From Cytobacillus pseudoceanisediminis (GTDB lineage: Bacteria; Bacillota; Bacilli; Bacillales; Cytobacillaceae), in NCBI RefSeq assembly GCF_023516215.1, contig NZ_CP097349.1, forward strand, positions 1,488,001-1,552,000: 64,000 nt of DNA, in the 5' to 3' direction. The position numbers were made by a program, and so were the translations under genes. The notes beneath the pieces were generated by a model. That model had not been told where the DNA came from and made no database searches. It saw only the letters and a program-made list of their open reading frames with translations. This document shows positions 8,222 to 17,826 of the stretch, one piece after another (position 1 is the stretch's first letter; each line of letters begins with the position of its first letter).

Positions 8222-8650
8222 AGAGTCCGTACCTGCCACAACTTCATGTGCCAGAGTCCGAACCTGCCTTGACCTCGGACAGAAAAAGGAGAAAACCCCT
8301 TGCCAGAGTCCGAACCCGCTACGACTTCGGACAGAAAAAGGAAAAATCCCTGTGCCAGAGTCCGAACCTGCCACGACTTCGGACAGAAAAAGGGAAAATC
8401 CCTGTGCCAGAGTCCGAACCTGCCACGACTTCGACAGAAAAAGGGAAAATCCCTGTGCCAGAGTCCGAACCTGCCACGACTTCGGACAGAAAAAGGGAAA
8501 ATCCCTGTGCCAGAGTCCGAACCTGCCACGACTTCGGACAGTAAAAGGAGAAACTCCCGGGCCAGAGTCCGAACCTGCCACGACTTCGGACAGAAAAGTA
8601 GTCAACCCCGGGCCAGAGTCCAAACCACTCCCGTCTTCGTCCTATAAACC
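8222..8650. repeat. 52-bp tandem repeat array A (about 8.5 copies)
   Basis: Copies begin (AGAGTCC) at 8222, 8253, 8305, 8357, 8409, 8460, 8512, 8564 and 8615. The steps are 52 bases except a truncated first step (31) and two of 51. Each unit holds the arms GTCCGAA and TTCGGAC around 10 bases and a GGGA-AAA-TCCC mini-dyad. Long open frames occur on both strands, but the period is not a multiple of three and the units are near-identical at DNA level, so this is not a protein repeat. There are no unique spacers, so it is not CRISPR. It fills the gene-free stretch 8177-8658 between the DUF1836 pair and uppP. Confidence 0.9.
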
Positions 8651-8654
8651 AAAA

Positions 8655-8684
8655 CAAAACCCGGGCTGTAAAGGCCCGGGTTCA
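8655..8684 (-). terminator. Terminator of uppP
   Basis: Stem AACCCGGGC / GCCCGGGTT lies directly downstream of the uppP stop (8689), followed on the minus strand by T-rich sequence. T6 on the other side lets it work for plus-strand transcription through the repeat array as well. Confidence 0.8.
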
Positions 8685-8688
8685 TTTT

Positions 8689-9519
8689 TTAAAAGAATAT
8701 GAAATATATAACCCCTGCAAGTACAATTCTGTAAATGGCAAAAGGAATAAGTTTAACTTTATTGATCATTTTCAAAAAGAAGCGGATTGAAATCAAGGCA
8801 AAAACAAATGCACTGATGAAGCCTGCAATAAAGAAAGGAAGCGCATCGACTGAAAAGTACTCAAGATTTTTTATTAAGGATAGAAAGCTCGCGCCAGCCA
8901 TGATGGGCACAGCCATGATAAAAGTAAAATCAGCTGCAGCACGGTGTGACAGGCCGAGCAGCACGCCGCCTGAAATGGTTGAACCTGAACGTGAGAACCC
9001 GGGCCAAAGTGAGAAGCACTGAATCAATCCAATAGATAGAGCCTGTTTATAGGTGATTTGATCAACTGAAACTGTTTTCGGGTCTTTGCCTCCAAAAATA
9101 TCAGCAAAAATCATCAGAAATGCACCAATTACCAAGCCAATCAGTACTGTCTCAGTTGAAAACAGGTGTTCATCAATATAATCCTCAAATAAAACGCCAA
9201 GAATCCCGGCAGGAATTAATCCGACAATCACTTGAGACAATTTCAGACGGCTCTGTTTTTCTTCAGAGTTTTTGCTCCTTCCCCCAAGACCGAGCATTTC
9301 CATGAACCGTTCCTTAAAAATAATTACAACCGCTAAAATGGAACCGAGCTGAATGACAACTTTAAAAGTATTAGCTTCATATTTTGACAAAAACTCTTTT
9401 GTATTGAGCCACATATCATCCACAATAATCATATGTCCAGTAGATGACACTGGAGCAAACTCCGTCATTCCTTCAACAAATCCCAAAATAATCGCTTTTA
9501 AAATCATAATAAAATCCAT
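8689..9519 (-). CDS. uppP: Undecaprenyl-diphosphatase UppP/BacA
   Basis: The 276-residue polytopic membrane enzyme removes a phosphate from undecaprenyl pyrophosphate to recycle the lipid carrier of cell-wall synthesis; extra copies give bacitracin resistance. Both active-site segments are present: EGMTEFAPVSSTGHM at residues ~15-30 and PGFSRSGSTISGG near 173-185. The length is normal for the family. AGAAGGAG is 13 bases before ATG 9519, slightly long, and a second in-frame ATG lies at residue 5. Bacillaceae often carry several uppP copies, so this may not be the only one. Confidence 0.93.
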   Translation of the reverse strand: MDFIMILKAIILGFVEGMTEFAPVSSTGHMIIVDDMWLNTKEFLSKYEANTFKVVIQLGSILAVVIIFKERFMEMLGLGGRSKNSEEKQSRLKLSQVIVGLIPAGILGVLFEDYIDEHLFSTETVLIGLVIGAFLMIFADIFGGKDPKTVSVDQITYKQALSIGLIQCFSLWPGFSRSGSTISGGVLLGLSHRAAADFTFIMAVPIMAGASFLSLIKNLEYFSVDALPFFIAGFISAFVFALISIRFFLKMINKVKLIPFAIYRIVLAGVIYFIFF

Positions 9520-9729
9520 CTTTTAATTAATTCTCCTTCTATTCTATCTGATTCAACTAAACTCCATTTAATGATTATAAACCATTTAAGATAGATAGGA
9601 ACAATTTTTTACAAAGTAATATAGATGTAAAGTGTCCATTAATTAGCTGAGACGCACTTATGGAGCCGGCATGATTGAAACACCTGGCGATTAAAGTAAT
9701 AACTCTTCTATCCTTTTAAACAATAGAAA

Positions 9730-9739
9730 AGTGATCACT
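9730..9739. promoter_or_regulatory. 10-bp palindrome upstream of nirK
   Basis: AGTGATCACT is a perfect palindrome 34 bases upstream of the FNR-type box. It could be an operator for a second regulator, but no specific regulator is assigned. The remaining gap 9520-9729 shows nothing else recognisable. Confidence 0.25.
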
Positions 9740-9772
9740 AATTCACAAACTCTTCACAGAATTTCAAAGTCT

Positions 9773-9815
9773 TGTGAGAAAAATCACCAAAATCGGTCCA
9801 TATTTACCATATGAT
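9773..9815 (+). promoter_or_regulatory. FNR-dependent promoter of nirK
   Basis: TGTGA-GAAAAA-TCACC at 9773-9788 matches the Bacillus FNR/CRP-type site TGTGA-N6-TCACA. A -10 candidate TATGAT lies at 9810-9815. A start about 7 bases beyond it puts the box centre at about -41.5, the classic class II activator position. This implies induction of the nitrite reductase under anaerobiosis. Confidence 0.65.
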
Positions 9816-9855
9816 AAAAGCAGATAAACCAATCGATTATAAGGAGGAAATCAAG

Positions 9856-10917
9856 ATGAAAAAAGGAGTAAAATATCTGCTTACTTCGGCTATAGGCATA
9901 GGGTTAATATCGGGATGCAGCCAGGGGGCATCACCGGAAAGTTCCCTTCAGCCTGAGGAAAAGGTTCTGGCAGCAGTAACAGCTCAGCCCGAGGCAATCG
10001 CACCGCATAAAGACTTAAATCAGGAGCCCATTCCATTGAAAATTGATAGAGTCGGGCCAAAAGAAGTAAATGTAGAAATGACTTCCCAAATCACGGATAT
10101 TGAAATCGACAAAGGCAAATTCTATAAAGCATGGACGTTTAATGGTGAAGCGCCAGGTCCTGTAGTTGTCGTTAATGAAGGGGACACACTCAATTTCACC
10201 TTAAAAAACATGGATCCGGCAATACCGCACAGCATGGACTTTCACGCTGTACACGCAGCTCCTTCAAAAGACTTCTCCAACGTTCAGCCAGATGAAACGG
10301 GAACATTCAGTTATCCTGCAAATAAACCAGGAGTGTTTATGTATCATTGCGGAACTTCACCGGTATTATCACATATAGCAAATGGAATGCACGGAACTAT
10401 AATTGTAAAGCCTAAAGACGGCTATCCGACTGATAAAGAGATTGATAGAGAATATACAATTATTCAAAACGAGTGGTATAAGTACAACGATCTGGAGGAT
10501 TTTACAAACGGCGTTCCCAGTCATGTGGTTTTCTCCACAAAAGCTTTAAAAAAAGGAGACCCTAATACTAATGGGGATACGTTCACACTTAAGGATAATC
10601 CGCTTCTGGCTAAAGTAGGGGATAAGGTGAGGATATATATAAATAATGTAGGGCCAAATGAAGTTAGCTCTTTCCATGTGGTGGGTACTGTGTTCGATGA
10701 TGTTTACATTGATGGCAACCCTTATAACCGCTATAAAGGTCTCCAAACGGTCATGCTCCCGGCAAGCGGCGGTGCAGTAGTGGAATTTACAGTTACCAAG
10801 GCAGGCAGCTATCCAATTGTTACTCATCAGTTTAACCATGCACAAAAAGGAGCCGTCGCCATCCTGAAGGTAACTGAGACCGGACAAGACGACGGTAAGG
10901 CTACAATGAGCCATTAA
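9856..10917 (+). CDS. nirK: Copper-containing nitrite reductase NirK (lipoprotein)
   Basis: The 353-residue two-cupredoxin-domain enzyme reduces nitrite to nitric oxide. The start at 9856 is set by AAGGAGG 8 bases upstream; a frame from 9811 only adds a leader without a ribosome site. The lipobox LISGC at residues ~20-24 anchors it to the outer face of the membrane, as expected for a Gram-positive. Copper ligands are visible: IPHSMDFHAVHA (~122-134, with catalytic Asp and T2/T1 His), MYHCGTSPVLSHIANGMHG (~161-179, T1 Cys, His, Met), SSFHVVGTVFD (~271-281, catalytic His region) and THQFNHA (~322-328). It sits behind an FNR-type promoter and ahead of nos maturation genes. Confidence 0.93.
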   Translation: MKKGVKYLLTSAIGIGLISGCSQGASPESSLQPEEKVLAAVTAQPEAIAPHKDLNQEPIPLKIDRVGPKEVNVEMTSQITDIEIDKGKFYKAWTFNGEAPGPVVVVNEGDTLNFTLKNMDPAIPHSMDFHAVHAAPSKDFSNVQPDETGTFSYPANKPGVFMYHCGTSPVLSHIANGMHGTIIVKPKDGYPTDKEIDREYTIIQNEWYKYNDLEDFTNGVPSHVVFSTKALKKGDPNTNGDTFTLKDNPLLAKVGDKVRIYINNVGPNEVSSFHVVGTVFDDVYIDGNPYNRYKGLQTVMLPASGGAVVEFTVTKAGSYPIVTHQFNHAQKGAVAILKVTETGQDDGKATMSH

Positions 10918-11048
10918 ATATAAATAAAAACTCAACTTAAAATAAATTATACAAGATACAAATTAAAAATGGAATCCTTTTTCCGGCGGTCTATTTAGAA
11001 TTAATAGGCGGCGGCCAGAGATCATATTTCCGGGCAGGTGAGCGCTGA

Positions 11049-12400
11049 GTGTATAAAAAAATCGGATGGTTCCTATTATTTTTAAGTTTGATCCTTGCCG
11101 GAAAAGCTTCCGCTCAGGAAATGACAGCAGCTTCATCAAAAGAGCTGAAAGCGGCCTTGTCAGACCCACAGGTATCAGTCATAAAATTACAATCCGGAAT
11201 ATATGAAGGAAACATACTTATAGAGAGAAAGGTTCACATAATTGGGGATAAAGGAACAAGAATATTGGGAACAGAAAAAGGCCATGTGCTGACGATTGCA
11301 GCAGATGATGTCATTGTGGAAAATCTGGAAGTGGAGGGAAGCGGATCACAGAATGCTGGAATATATGTGAAAGGAGACCGTGCCTATCTCCATCATATTG
11401 CCCTAAGAAATGTATTTCACGGCATCTATGCAAGGAATTCCTATGGACATAGGTTTGAAAATAACCTCATTACCAGCTTCCATGGCAGGAATCGGCACAG
11501 CGGCTTTGGCATTTATTTAGTTGAAGCACCCAATACTGCAGTAAAGGAGAATTACTTCTATCACACACAGGATGGTGTTTATGTGTCCTATTCAGATTTT
11601 TGTGAAGTCACAGGGAACATCATGTTTAAAGCACGGTATGGCGTTCACACCATGGATTCGCGAAATATATTAATAGCTGACAATCAGGTAACCGAAAGTA
11701 TCAACGGCCTTATGATCATGCAAAGCTATGAAGTTTTTATACTTGAAAACTACTTCTTTAAAAATACAGAGATTGACGGAGCAGGAATTTTTATTTATGA
11801 CACATTCGATTCCAAAATATCCTCCAATATTGTAAAAGGCAATTTCAGAGGGATTATTCTTGAACATGCAAAAAGAAACAGACTTGAATTTAACAATGTT
11901 CTGAGAAATGATACCGGACTTGAAATTGGGAAGAATTCAAATGATAATACCATTTATTTAAATAATTTTTCAGGGAATACAAGACAAGTCATCTCGGAAA
12001 AAGATAACAGGAATCTATTCAGTAAAAACAATTATGGAAACTATTTTGATGATCATCATTTATTAAATTTGGATAATGACCATAAAGTGGACTTTGCCTA
12101 TAAAAGCGGAGATGTATTTTATCAGATGGCAGATGATGAGCCTTTATTGCAGGTCTTTTATCAAAGTCCATCCGTAGAGCTATGGAATATGATTGAACAA
12201 TACACCCCAATTCCATCACAAGCATTTATCATAGATGAATCGCCGCTTGCTGAACCTGTGCCTGTGAAACAGAAAAATTCATTTCAGAAAAAAATCATAT
12301 CAATCATAGCCGTGAATTTCCTATAATCCTATTCTTTTTCCTGATCACTTTGGCAAGTTTGCTTATATTTAATTTTGGGAGGAAGCACAATGAAATATAG
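11049..12400 (+). CDS. nosD: NosD, copper-module beta-helix protein (frameshifted near the 3' end)
   Basis: It begins at GTG 11049 (AGGTGAG upstream) with a signal peptide (FLLFLSLILAGKASAQ) and then right-handed parallel beta-helix/CASH repeats (NAGIYVKGD, GIYARNSYGHRFENN, GVYVSYSD) typical of NosD, which works with the NosFY ABC transporter in maturing nitrous oxide reductase copper sites. The frame stops at 12326. Adding one A to the A7 run at 12288-12294 extends it to 12400 with a hydrophobic anchor (PIILFFFLITLASLLIF), giving a membrane-tethered form that suits a Gram-positive and overlaps the start of nosL. The shift is probably a sequencing error. Confidence 0.85.
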
Positions 12401-12862
12401 AACTATTCTCCTAATGGCGATTCTGGTGATATTGTTAAGTGCCTGCTCATCATCAGCGACGGAACCGACAGAAATTAAACAGAATCGTGATAGCTGCGAT
12501 AACTGCAATATGGGTATTGCAGAGCTGGAGTCAGCAGCACAGCTCATTTTGAAAAGCGGGGAGCCTGTTTTGTTCGATGACATTGGCTGCATGACTCAAT
12601 ATATACAGACTGAGAATCCTGAATATGATGCTGCCTTTGTGCATGATTATCTCAGCAGGGAATGGATATCGTTTGAAACAAGCTCTTTTATACAGAACGG
12701 CCATATAGAAAGTCCCATGAGCTATGGAATTGCAGCCTTTGAATCATTAGAAAAAGCCGAGGAATTTCAGAAAAAAACGGAGGTACAGCGTATTCGAAAG
12801 ATGAGATTCTAAAAGCAGATATTAAGAGCTTTAAAGGAGAAGGAATGAAACACAGCCATTAA
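12390..12862 (+). CDS. nosL: NosL, copper chaperone lipoprotein (frameshifted near the 3' end)
   Basis: It starts at ATG 12390 behind GGGAGGA. Lipobox LSACS is followed by the NosL core: DNCNMGIAE (a Cys/Met Cu(I) site), FDDIGCMTQYI and AFVHDYLSREWI. The frame ends at 12812 with an atypical tail. Adding one A to the A7 run at 12771-12777 restores KKNGGTAYSKDEI, the usual NosL ending, and extends it to 12862. NosL delivers Cu(I) to apo-NosZ. It overlaps corrected nosD by 11 bases, so the genes are translationally coupled. Confidence 0.85.
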
Positions 12863-12897
12863 AGCTTAATTTTCCCTCAGCATGAGGAGGAAACGAT

Positions 12898-13850
12898 ATG
12901 AATCCCAAACTATTGTATTCTATGACTAAATATGAGCTTCGGCTACTGTTAAGAAGCAGGTGGCTTTTAAATTTTATGATTCTTTTTTCTTTCTGGCAGG
13001 CCTTCTTTACTTGTATGGTCTTCAATCTGTCAAATCAGAACCCGCTGAAGTTTCATATGGACTGGAAGGTGTGAATACCAATATCGAAACCATGGGTGTT
13101 AACCCGGAATATTACGGCCTCAAAGAAATAAAGCCGGAAGAGGGGGATACGGCCGATTTTAGCCAGTCTGCCTACAATCGTTCAATTGCCATGCTGATGA
13201 ATCTTTCTCTTTGGATGCTGCCCATTATATGTATGATCCTTGGCGGCAGTTCCATTATTGCCGATAAAGAAAATGGAAGATTATCCTTATACAGAACCTA
13301 TCATGAATCTTCAGGATATTACCTGATCAGCAAATTCCTTTCTTTGGTTCTCTCATTATTCTTTGTGATAGGCCTATCATATGGTCTCTTCGGCTTCATT
13401 TACTCTTTGGCGGGCAGTTCCTTTGCAGCACATATTTTTCAAGTATTTTTATTGGTTAATATGTTTTTAATCCTTGTATTCTCAGCAGTATCTTTACTGA
13501 TAGGAGCAATTTCCAAATCAAGGATGCAAGGACTGTCAGCAGCAATCATTTTCTGGATCATTATGGTGTTTGTATATGAATTCATCATCTTTTCAGTCAC
13601 CGGGTGGATTCCTTATTCATTGAAGCAAATCAGTCTATTCTTTTTAATCCTTCTAAACCCTGTGGAATCTGTTCGCGTCTGGTCGATTTCAAAACTGAAT
13701 TCCGAATATGTATTTGGTCCGGAATACTTAATGATCGAGAAGTGGGGAGCAAATGGATCTCTCACACTTGCCCTGACATTATCCATTATCCTCATTATTT
13801 TTATAACTTTCATAACATCAGCCCGGCTTTTAACGAAGAGAGGTGTGTAA
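12898..13850 (+). CDS. nosY: NosY, ABC transporter permease of the nos copper module (frameshifted)
   Basis: It starts at ATG 12898 (GAGGAGG upstream) with MNPKLLYSMTKYELRLLLRS, the cytoplasmic N-terminus of ABC-2 type permeases. The frame breaks at the T6 run 12983-12988; one extra T joins it to FLAGLLYLYG and the remaining ~290 residues, with six membrane helices (MLPIICMILGGSSIIADKENG, and so on). NosY pairs with NosF to move a sulfur species or facilitate copper-centre assembly for N2O reductase. Without correction only the frame from GTG 12960 is open, which would lack the first helix. Confidence 0.85.
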
Positions 13851-13851
13851 A

Positions 13852-14545
13852 ATGATTTTGGAATTGAAGGATTTATCCAAATCATATAAAAAAGACAGCA
13901 TTGGCACCGTTGAATCTCCACATTGAAAAGGGGGAATGTATTGTTTTGTGCGGAGGGAATGGAGCCGGAAAAAGTACGATGATTAAAATGCTTACAGGCG
14001 TTGATAGTCCTACCAAAGGAGGTGTCGTATTCCATTCGAAACAGCAAAAAACATTTGCTTACATGCCTGACCAATTGATTTTCCCATCTGAACTTACACC
14101 TTACGAAATCCTTGATTATTACAGGCGATTTCTAAATAAAAACAAGGAATCCATCAAATGGGTATTACAAAAAACAGGCCTGTGGAGCGAACGGAACCAA
14201 AAAGCTGGAGGATTCTCAAAAGGGATGTCCCAGCGGCTTAATCTTGCTCAGTGTCTGCTTGCGGAAACGGACATTTATATCCTCGATGAACCGACAGACG
14301 GATTGGACCCCTATTGGGTAATTCAGCTAAAAAAAATAATAAAGGAACTGAAAGAGCAGAATAAAACAATCATTGTCAGCAGTCATATTATGAGAGACGC
14401 CATTGAGATCGCAGACAAGGTAATCATTTTATTTAATGGGAAGTTAAAATTCTATGGAGCACTTAAACAGGTGTATAAAGAATACGGATGCACCTCATTG
14501 GAGGAAATATTCCTTTTCATTCACAAGAATGAACAGCTATCATGA
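13852..14545 (+). CDS. nosF: NosF, ABC transporter ATPase of the nos copper module (frameshifted)
   Basis: It starts at ATG 13852, one base after the nosY stop, with GAGAGGTG upstream. MILELKDLSKSYKK leads into the A6 run at 13888-13893; removing one A continues as TALAPLNLHIEKGE. Walker A CGGNGAGKST, signature FSKGMSQRLNLAQ, Walker B DIYILDEPTDGLDP and the H-loop SSH are all present. It energises NosY. The plus-strand module ends here with a hairpin; no nosZ follows. Confidence 0.88.
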
Positions 14546-14550
14546 TAAGT

Positions 14551-14585
14551 CCAAAAGGCGATTCCAATTAGGAACCGCTTTTTGG
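14551..14585 (+). terminator. Hairpin after nosF
   Basis: Imperfect stem CCAAAAGGCGATTCC / GGAACCGCTTTTTGG between convergent nosF and the TolB-like gene. The tail is weakly T-rich, so efficiency is uncertain. Confidence 0.6.
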
Positions 14586-14593
14586 CCAGCTTT

Positions 14594-15871
14594 TTATTTT
14601 ACATAAAACGAATATTGTTCAACATCCTTTGCCCACACCTTCGCATTTTTACCGTTGAGATCTGCAATCCATAAATCTCCTTTTTGCTGGGCAAGCTTTT
14701 TTCGGACCCATATTAATTTACGGGCATCCTTAATATAAAGAGGTTCATAATCCCCAATTGTTTTTTTGGGATAGGTAATTCTGGTTTGCTGGGTCTTGTT
14801 TAGCTGAATCAAACAAAGTGTTGGTTCGGGCCGCCTCTGAGGATCATTGGACCATTCACTTTCATCCACCCGTGATGCAACCAGCCTCTCATTATCCACC
14901 CAGGTAAAGCCCATTTCCGCAGATTTTGCTGGTGTAAGGTTCATGGTTTTAAAAGCAGGCAATTCAGTCACCTTCAATTTTTTGTTTTTAAAGCCCATCA
15001 CAATTCTGCCCCCGCCAGCAATATAGCCCAATAAATTTCTGCCGGGTGCCCATTTAGGGACGTCCAAATGAAGGATCATCTCATCAAGAACTTCAAAATT
15101 TTTTCCATTTGCAGAGATGACACAGACCATATCACTGTCCATGGACCATGATGCAGTTGGATTAACAATGAATGAGATCCATTTTCCATCTGGTGAAAAT
15201 TTAAATGTGGTTGCATTAATGGACATAATGGAAGCTTTGCCGTTGCCAATTTCCTTAGGAATCGTGAAAAGAGGTTCAACGTAATCGGTCAAATTTAGCT
15301 TTTCAAGATCGTTCGGCAGCTGAACCTTATATAGGATGGGACTTGTCCAGCCATCAGGCCTTAAGACAGCGCTTGAAGACACAATAAAGCCTTTTCCGTC
15401 AGGATACCAATTAAAATCATCTACTCCTAAAGCTACGTTATGGAATTCTTTCAAATCTGAAATATTTAAAACACTGTTGCTGGTAAAAGCAATCTTATTA
15501 TCGGACGGTGCCCATTTAGCATTCCCGCCACCTTGAAAGATCTTTATATGCTTTTTTGCCTTTACATTGTATACCCATATCTCAGTGCTTTTTTCAATCG
15601 AAGGCAGTTCTTTCGCTTCCTTTTCATATAAAAGCCATTGTCCGTCATAGGACCACTTTGGCGTATGATTGAACTTAGCAGGGTCAGCTGTAATCTGTTC
15701 TTCGATATTTCCTGTTTTTAACCACAAATAGCCATTGCGTATAAAAGCTGCCTGCACATTATTTTCTCCCGTATCTCCCCATGCAGCTGACGGAATAATA
15801 AACAGGAAGCACCAAAGAATCAAAAAACCTTGCGCATATCTTATCCTTCTTCCTTTAGGTGATTTGCTCAA
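14594..15871 (-). CDS. Secreted TolB-like beta-propeller protein
   Basis: The 425-residue protein has a signal peptide (GFLILWCFLFIIPSAAWG) after a basic start and then repeated WSPDG-type blades: TPKWSYDGQWLLYE, AKWAPSDNKIAFTS, FNWYPDGKGFIVSS, FKFSPDGKWISFI, PKWAPGRNLLGYI. This is the WD40-like/TolB propeller pattern. It lacks any enzyme domain, so it may be a binding scaffold on the cell surface. It is a single-gene unit convergent with the nos module. Function unknown. Confidence 0.7.
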   Translation of the reverse strand: MSKSPKGRRIRYAQGFLILWCFLFIIPSAAWGDTGENNVQAAFIRNGYLWLKTGNIEEQITADPAKFNHTPKWSYDGQWLLYEKEAKELPSIEKSTEIWVYNVKAKKHIKIFQGGGNAKWAPSDNKIAFTSNSVLNISDLKEFHNVALGVDDFNWYPDGKGFIVSSSAVLRPDGWTSPILYKVQLPNDLEKLNLTDYVEPLFTIPKEIGNGKASIMSINATTFKFSPDGKWISFIVNPTASWSMDSDMVCVISANGKNFEVLDEMILHLDVPKWAPGRNLLGYIAGGGRIVMGFKNKKLKVTELPAFKTMNLTPAKSAEMGFTWVDNERLVASRVDESEWSNDPQRRPEPTLCLIQLNKTQQTRITYPKKTIGDYEPLYIKDARKLIWVRKKLAQQKGDLWIADLNGKNAKVWAKDVEQYSFYVK

Positions 15872-16069
15872 AGTATATTATGGGCAAAGAGACTTATTTT
15901 ATTGAAATAGGTTCAGCCTATTCGAAAATGCTTATTATTTTCGATAAGCTTTCATTTACCTTATAATGAATGGATAATTATTCAATTTTGCAAGGCACAG
16001 TTTTTGCGTGTGCAAATTGGGTAAAAACAATTACAAATGAATGTATATAAAAAATGGAGGAAACCAAAT

Positions 16070-17299
16070 TTGTTTATTGCTATTATGTTTTTTATGTTTA
16101 TGTCTTTTTTCCTGTCAGGAAGTGAAACGGCACTGACTGCCGTTAACAAAATGAAATTAAAATCCAGAGCTGATAACAACGATAAGAAATCGCAAAGAAT
16201 ATTAGAGGTTGTCTCGAAACCTGATGAGATGATTACTTCAATTTTAATCGGCAATAATATTGCAAATATCATGCTGCCTACACTGGTTACCATCATTGCG
16301 CTTGATTACGGATTTAACGTGGGTGTGGCAACAGGTATTTTGACTGTAGCACTTATCTTATTTGCAGAAGTTCTGCCAAAATCAGTTGCTGCAAGCTTTG
16401 CCGATAAAATTGCCTATCTAGTGTTTCCTGTAATTCGAGTCCTCATGATTATCTTAAAGCCGGTCACTTTTTTAATATCCAAATTCACTAGAGGCATCAT
16501 TAAATTCCTTTCTAAAAATCAGGCAGATTCTGTTTCTGTATCAAAAGAAGAGCTCATTACCATGGTTGATATCGCTACAAGCGAAGGGACCTTCCATGAA
16601 GAAGAAACACAACGAATTAAAGGGGTCATTGATTTTTATAACTTAGATGTCAGCGACGCACTGAAAACCCCTCGAATGGAAATTGAAGGAATTCCTTATG
16701 ACGCGACAATAGAAGAGGCAAAGGATATTGTAATGAATAACCGTTTTACAAGGTATCCAGTATATAAAGACAATATGGATAATATTGTCGGAGTATTTCA
16801 TTCAAAAATATTGCTCGCCTGGTCCAGTCAGCCTGAAAAAACATTGAAAGATTTTACTGACCTGGAGCCCTTGTTTGTATATGAATTTCATAGCATAGAC
16901 AAGGTCTTCAAAATGATGATGAAAGAAAGGAAGCACCTCGCAATCGTTCTTGATGAATATGGCGGAACAAAAGGGATCATCTCACATGAAGATATTCTTG
17001 AAGCCATGCTGGGGCAGGAAATAGAGGATGAAACGGATGAAGGCAGCGAAATCCTTATTGATGAATTAACTGAAAACCATATTATTGTACACGCAAAACT
17101 CTCAATCCGCAGAATTAATGAAGCTTTTAAAACAAAAATCCCTGAAGATGAGGATATCCTTGCCGGATTCTTATTGAAAGAAATAGGTCATTTTCCTGCA
17201 GAAGGGGAAACGCTGGATTATCATCACCTGCATTTTGAAATAAAATCAATTGAAGACAACAGGCTTAAACTGGTGGAAATCCAGAAAAAGACGCCCTGA
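16070..17299 (+). CDS. CNNM/CorC (HlyC) family transporter
   Basis: An N-terminal DUF21/CNNM membrane domain (FFLSGSETALTAVNKMKLKSRA, NNIANIMLPTL, FAEVLPKSVAASFADKI) is followed by a CBS-pair (residues ~190-320) with the hallmark HLAIVLDEYGGTKGIISHEDILEAMLG, and a C-terminal CorC_HlyC domain (AGFLLKEIGHFPAEGETL). Members export or regulate Mg2+ or Co2+. I prefer a TTG start at 16070, 9 bases after GGAGG, because the ATG at 16037 has no ribosome site and would add a basic leader absent from relatives. About 409 residues. Confidence 0.85.
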   Translation: MFIAIMFFMFMSFFLSGSETALTAVNKMKLKSRADNNDKKSQRILEVVSKPDEMITSILIGNNIANIMLPTLVTIIALDYGFNVGVATGILTVALILFAEVLPKSVAASFADKIAYLVFPVIRVLMIILKPVTFLISKFTRGIIKFLSKNQADSVSVSKEELITMVDIATSEGTFHEEETQRIKGVIDFYNLDVSDALKTPRMEIEGIPYDATIEEAKDIVMNNRFTRYPVYKDNMDNIVGVFHSKILLAWSSQPEKTLKDFTDLEPLFVYEFHSIDKVFKMMMKERKHLAIVLDEYGGTKGIISHEDILEAMLGQEIEDETDEGSEILIDELTENHIIVHAKLSIRRINEAFKTKIPEDEDILAGFLLKEIGHFPAEGETLDYHHLHFEIKSIEDNRLKLVEIQKKTP

Positions 17300-17308
17300 T
17301 GAAATTTG

Positions 17309-17342
17309 AGCATTATTTCCTTTTGGAAATAATGCTTTTTTA
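17309..17342 (+). terminator. Terminator after the CorC-like gene
   Basis: Perfect 12-bp stem AGCATTATTTCC / GGAAATAATGCT with a TTTT loop and a T6 tail. Confidence 0.9.
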
Positions 17343-17488
17343 TATTTTAAGAAATCAGAATAAAAATGGATGTTCAATGGGGACAATAGAACCAGGAAAA
17401 TAAAAATATAATTTTTATATTTTTCTGACAAAATAGGTCCTTTTCAGTATATAATAAATTAAAACAAACTATTAGGAGTGATCTTCGC

Positions 17489-17638
17489 ATGGAAAATAAG
17501 CCATTCCATTATGATGGAAGTGTGCAAATCAATTATGAAAAAGATGATAAAGCAAGTTTAAGCATTCCTTTTGAACTGACAGACGAAATGAGAAAAAATA
17601 TCGGAACCAATCCATACTCAACTGAAGAACAAGAATAA
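17489..17638 (+). CDS. Small acidic hypothetical protein (49 aa)
   Basis: ATG 17489 with TAGGAGTG 10 bases upstream, a stop at 17638 and its own terminator. The product is 49 residues, acidic and polar (FHYDGSVQINYEKDDKASLS, IPFELTDEM), with no membrane segment. The strong ribosome site plus flanking terminators make it a credible gene. Function unknown. Confidence 0.7.
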   Translation: MENKPFHYDGSVQINYEKDDKASLSIPFELTDEMRKNIGTNPYSTEEQE

Positions 17639-17642
17639 TGGG

Positions 17643-17668
17643 AGGACCCGTAGTGGGTCTTTTTTATT
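17643..17668 (+). terminator. Terminator after the 49-aa gene
   Basis: Short stem GACCC / GGGTC followed by T6, 5 bases after the stop codon. Confidence 0.75.
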
Positions 17669-17826
17669 TTTGATGGATAAGCATGAGCAGATAATTTGAA
17701 TTTCTTTTTTATTTTGAATATGATTATCTCGGATTAAGAATAAAAATGTTCATACTGCAGATGAATACATACTTTATTTCTGATTCAAACTAAAATGTCA
17801 ACTCAAAATGGAAAGGTGATTGAATT

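Noticed and set aside
8187..8702. Several overlapping 98-171 residue open frames on both strands
   Set aside because: They are by-products of the 52-bp array: all six frames stay open through the same repeat, the period is not a multiple of three, and the protein 'repeats' change frame at the 51-bp copies.
10918..11048. Remnant of nosZ between nirK and nosD
   Set aside because: Translations in all frames show no nosZ-like CuA or CuZ motif. One frame reads as a short protein-like end but cannot be assigned.
12983..13893. Programmed ribosomal frameshifting in nosY/nosF
   Set aside because: No slippery heptamer with a downstream stem was seen, and the same kind of shift affects unrelated genes across the window.
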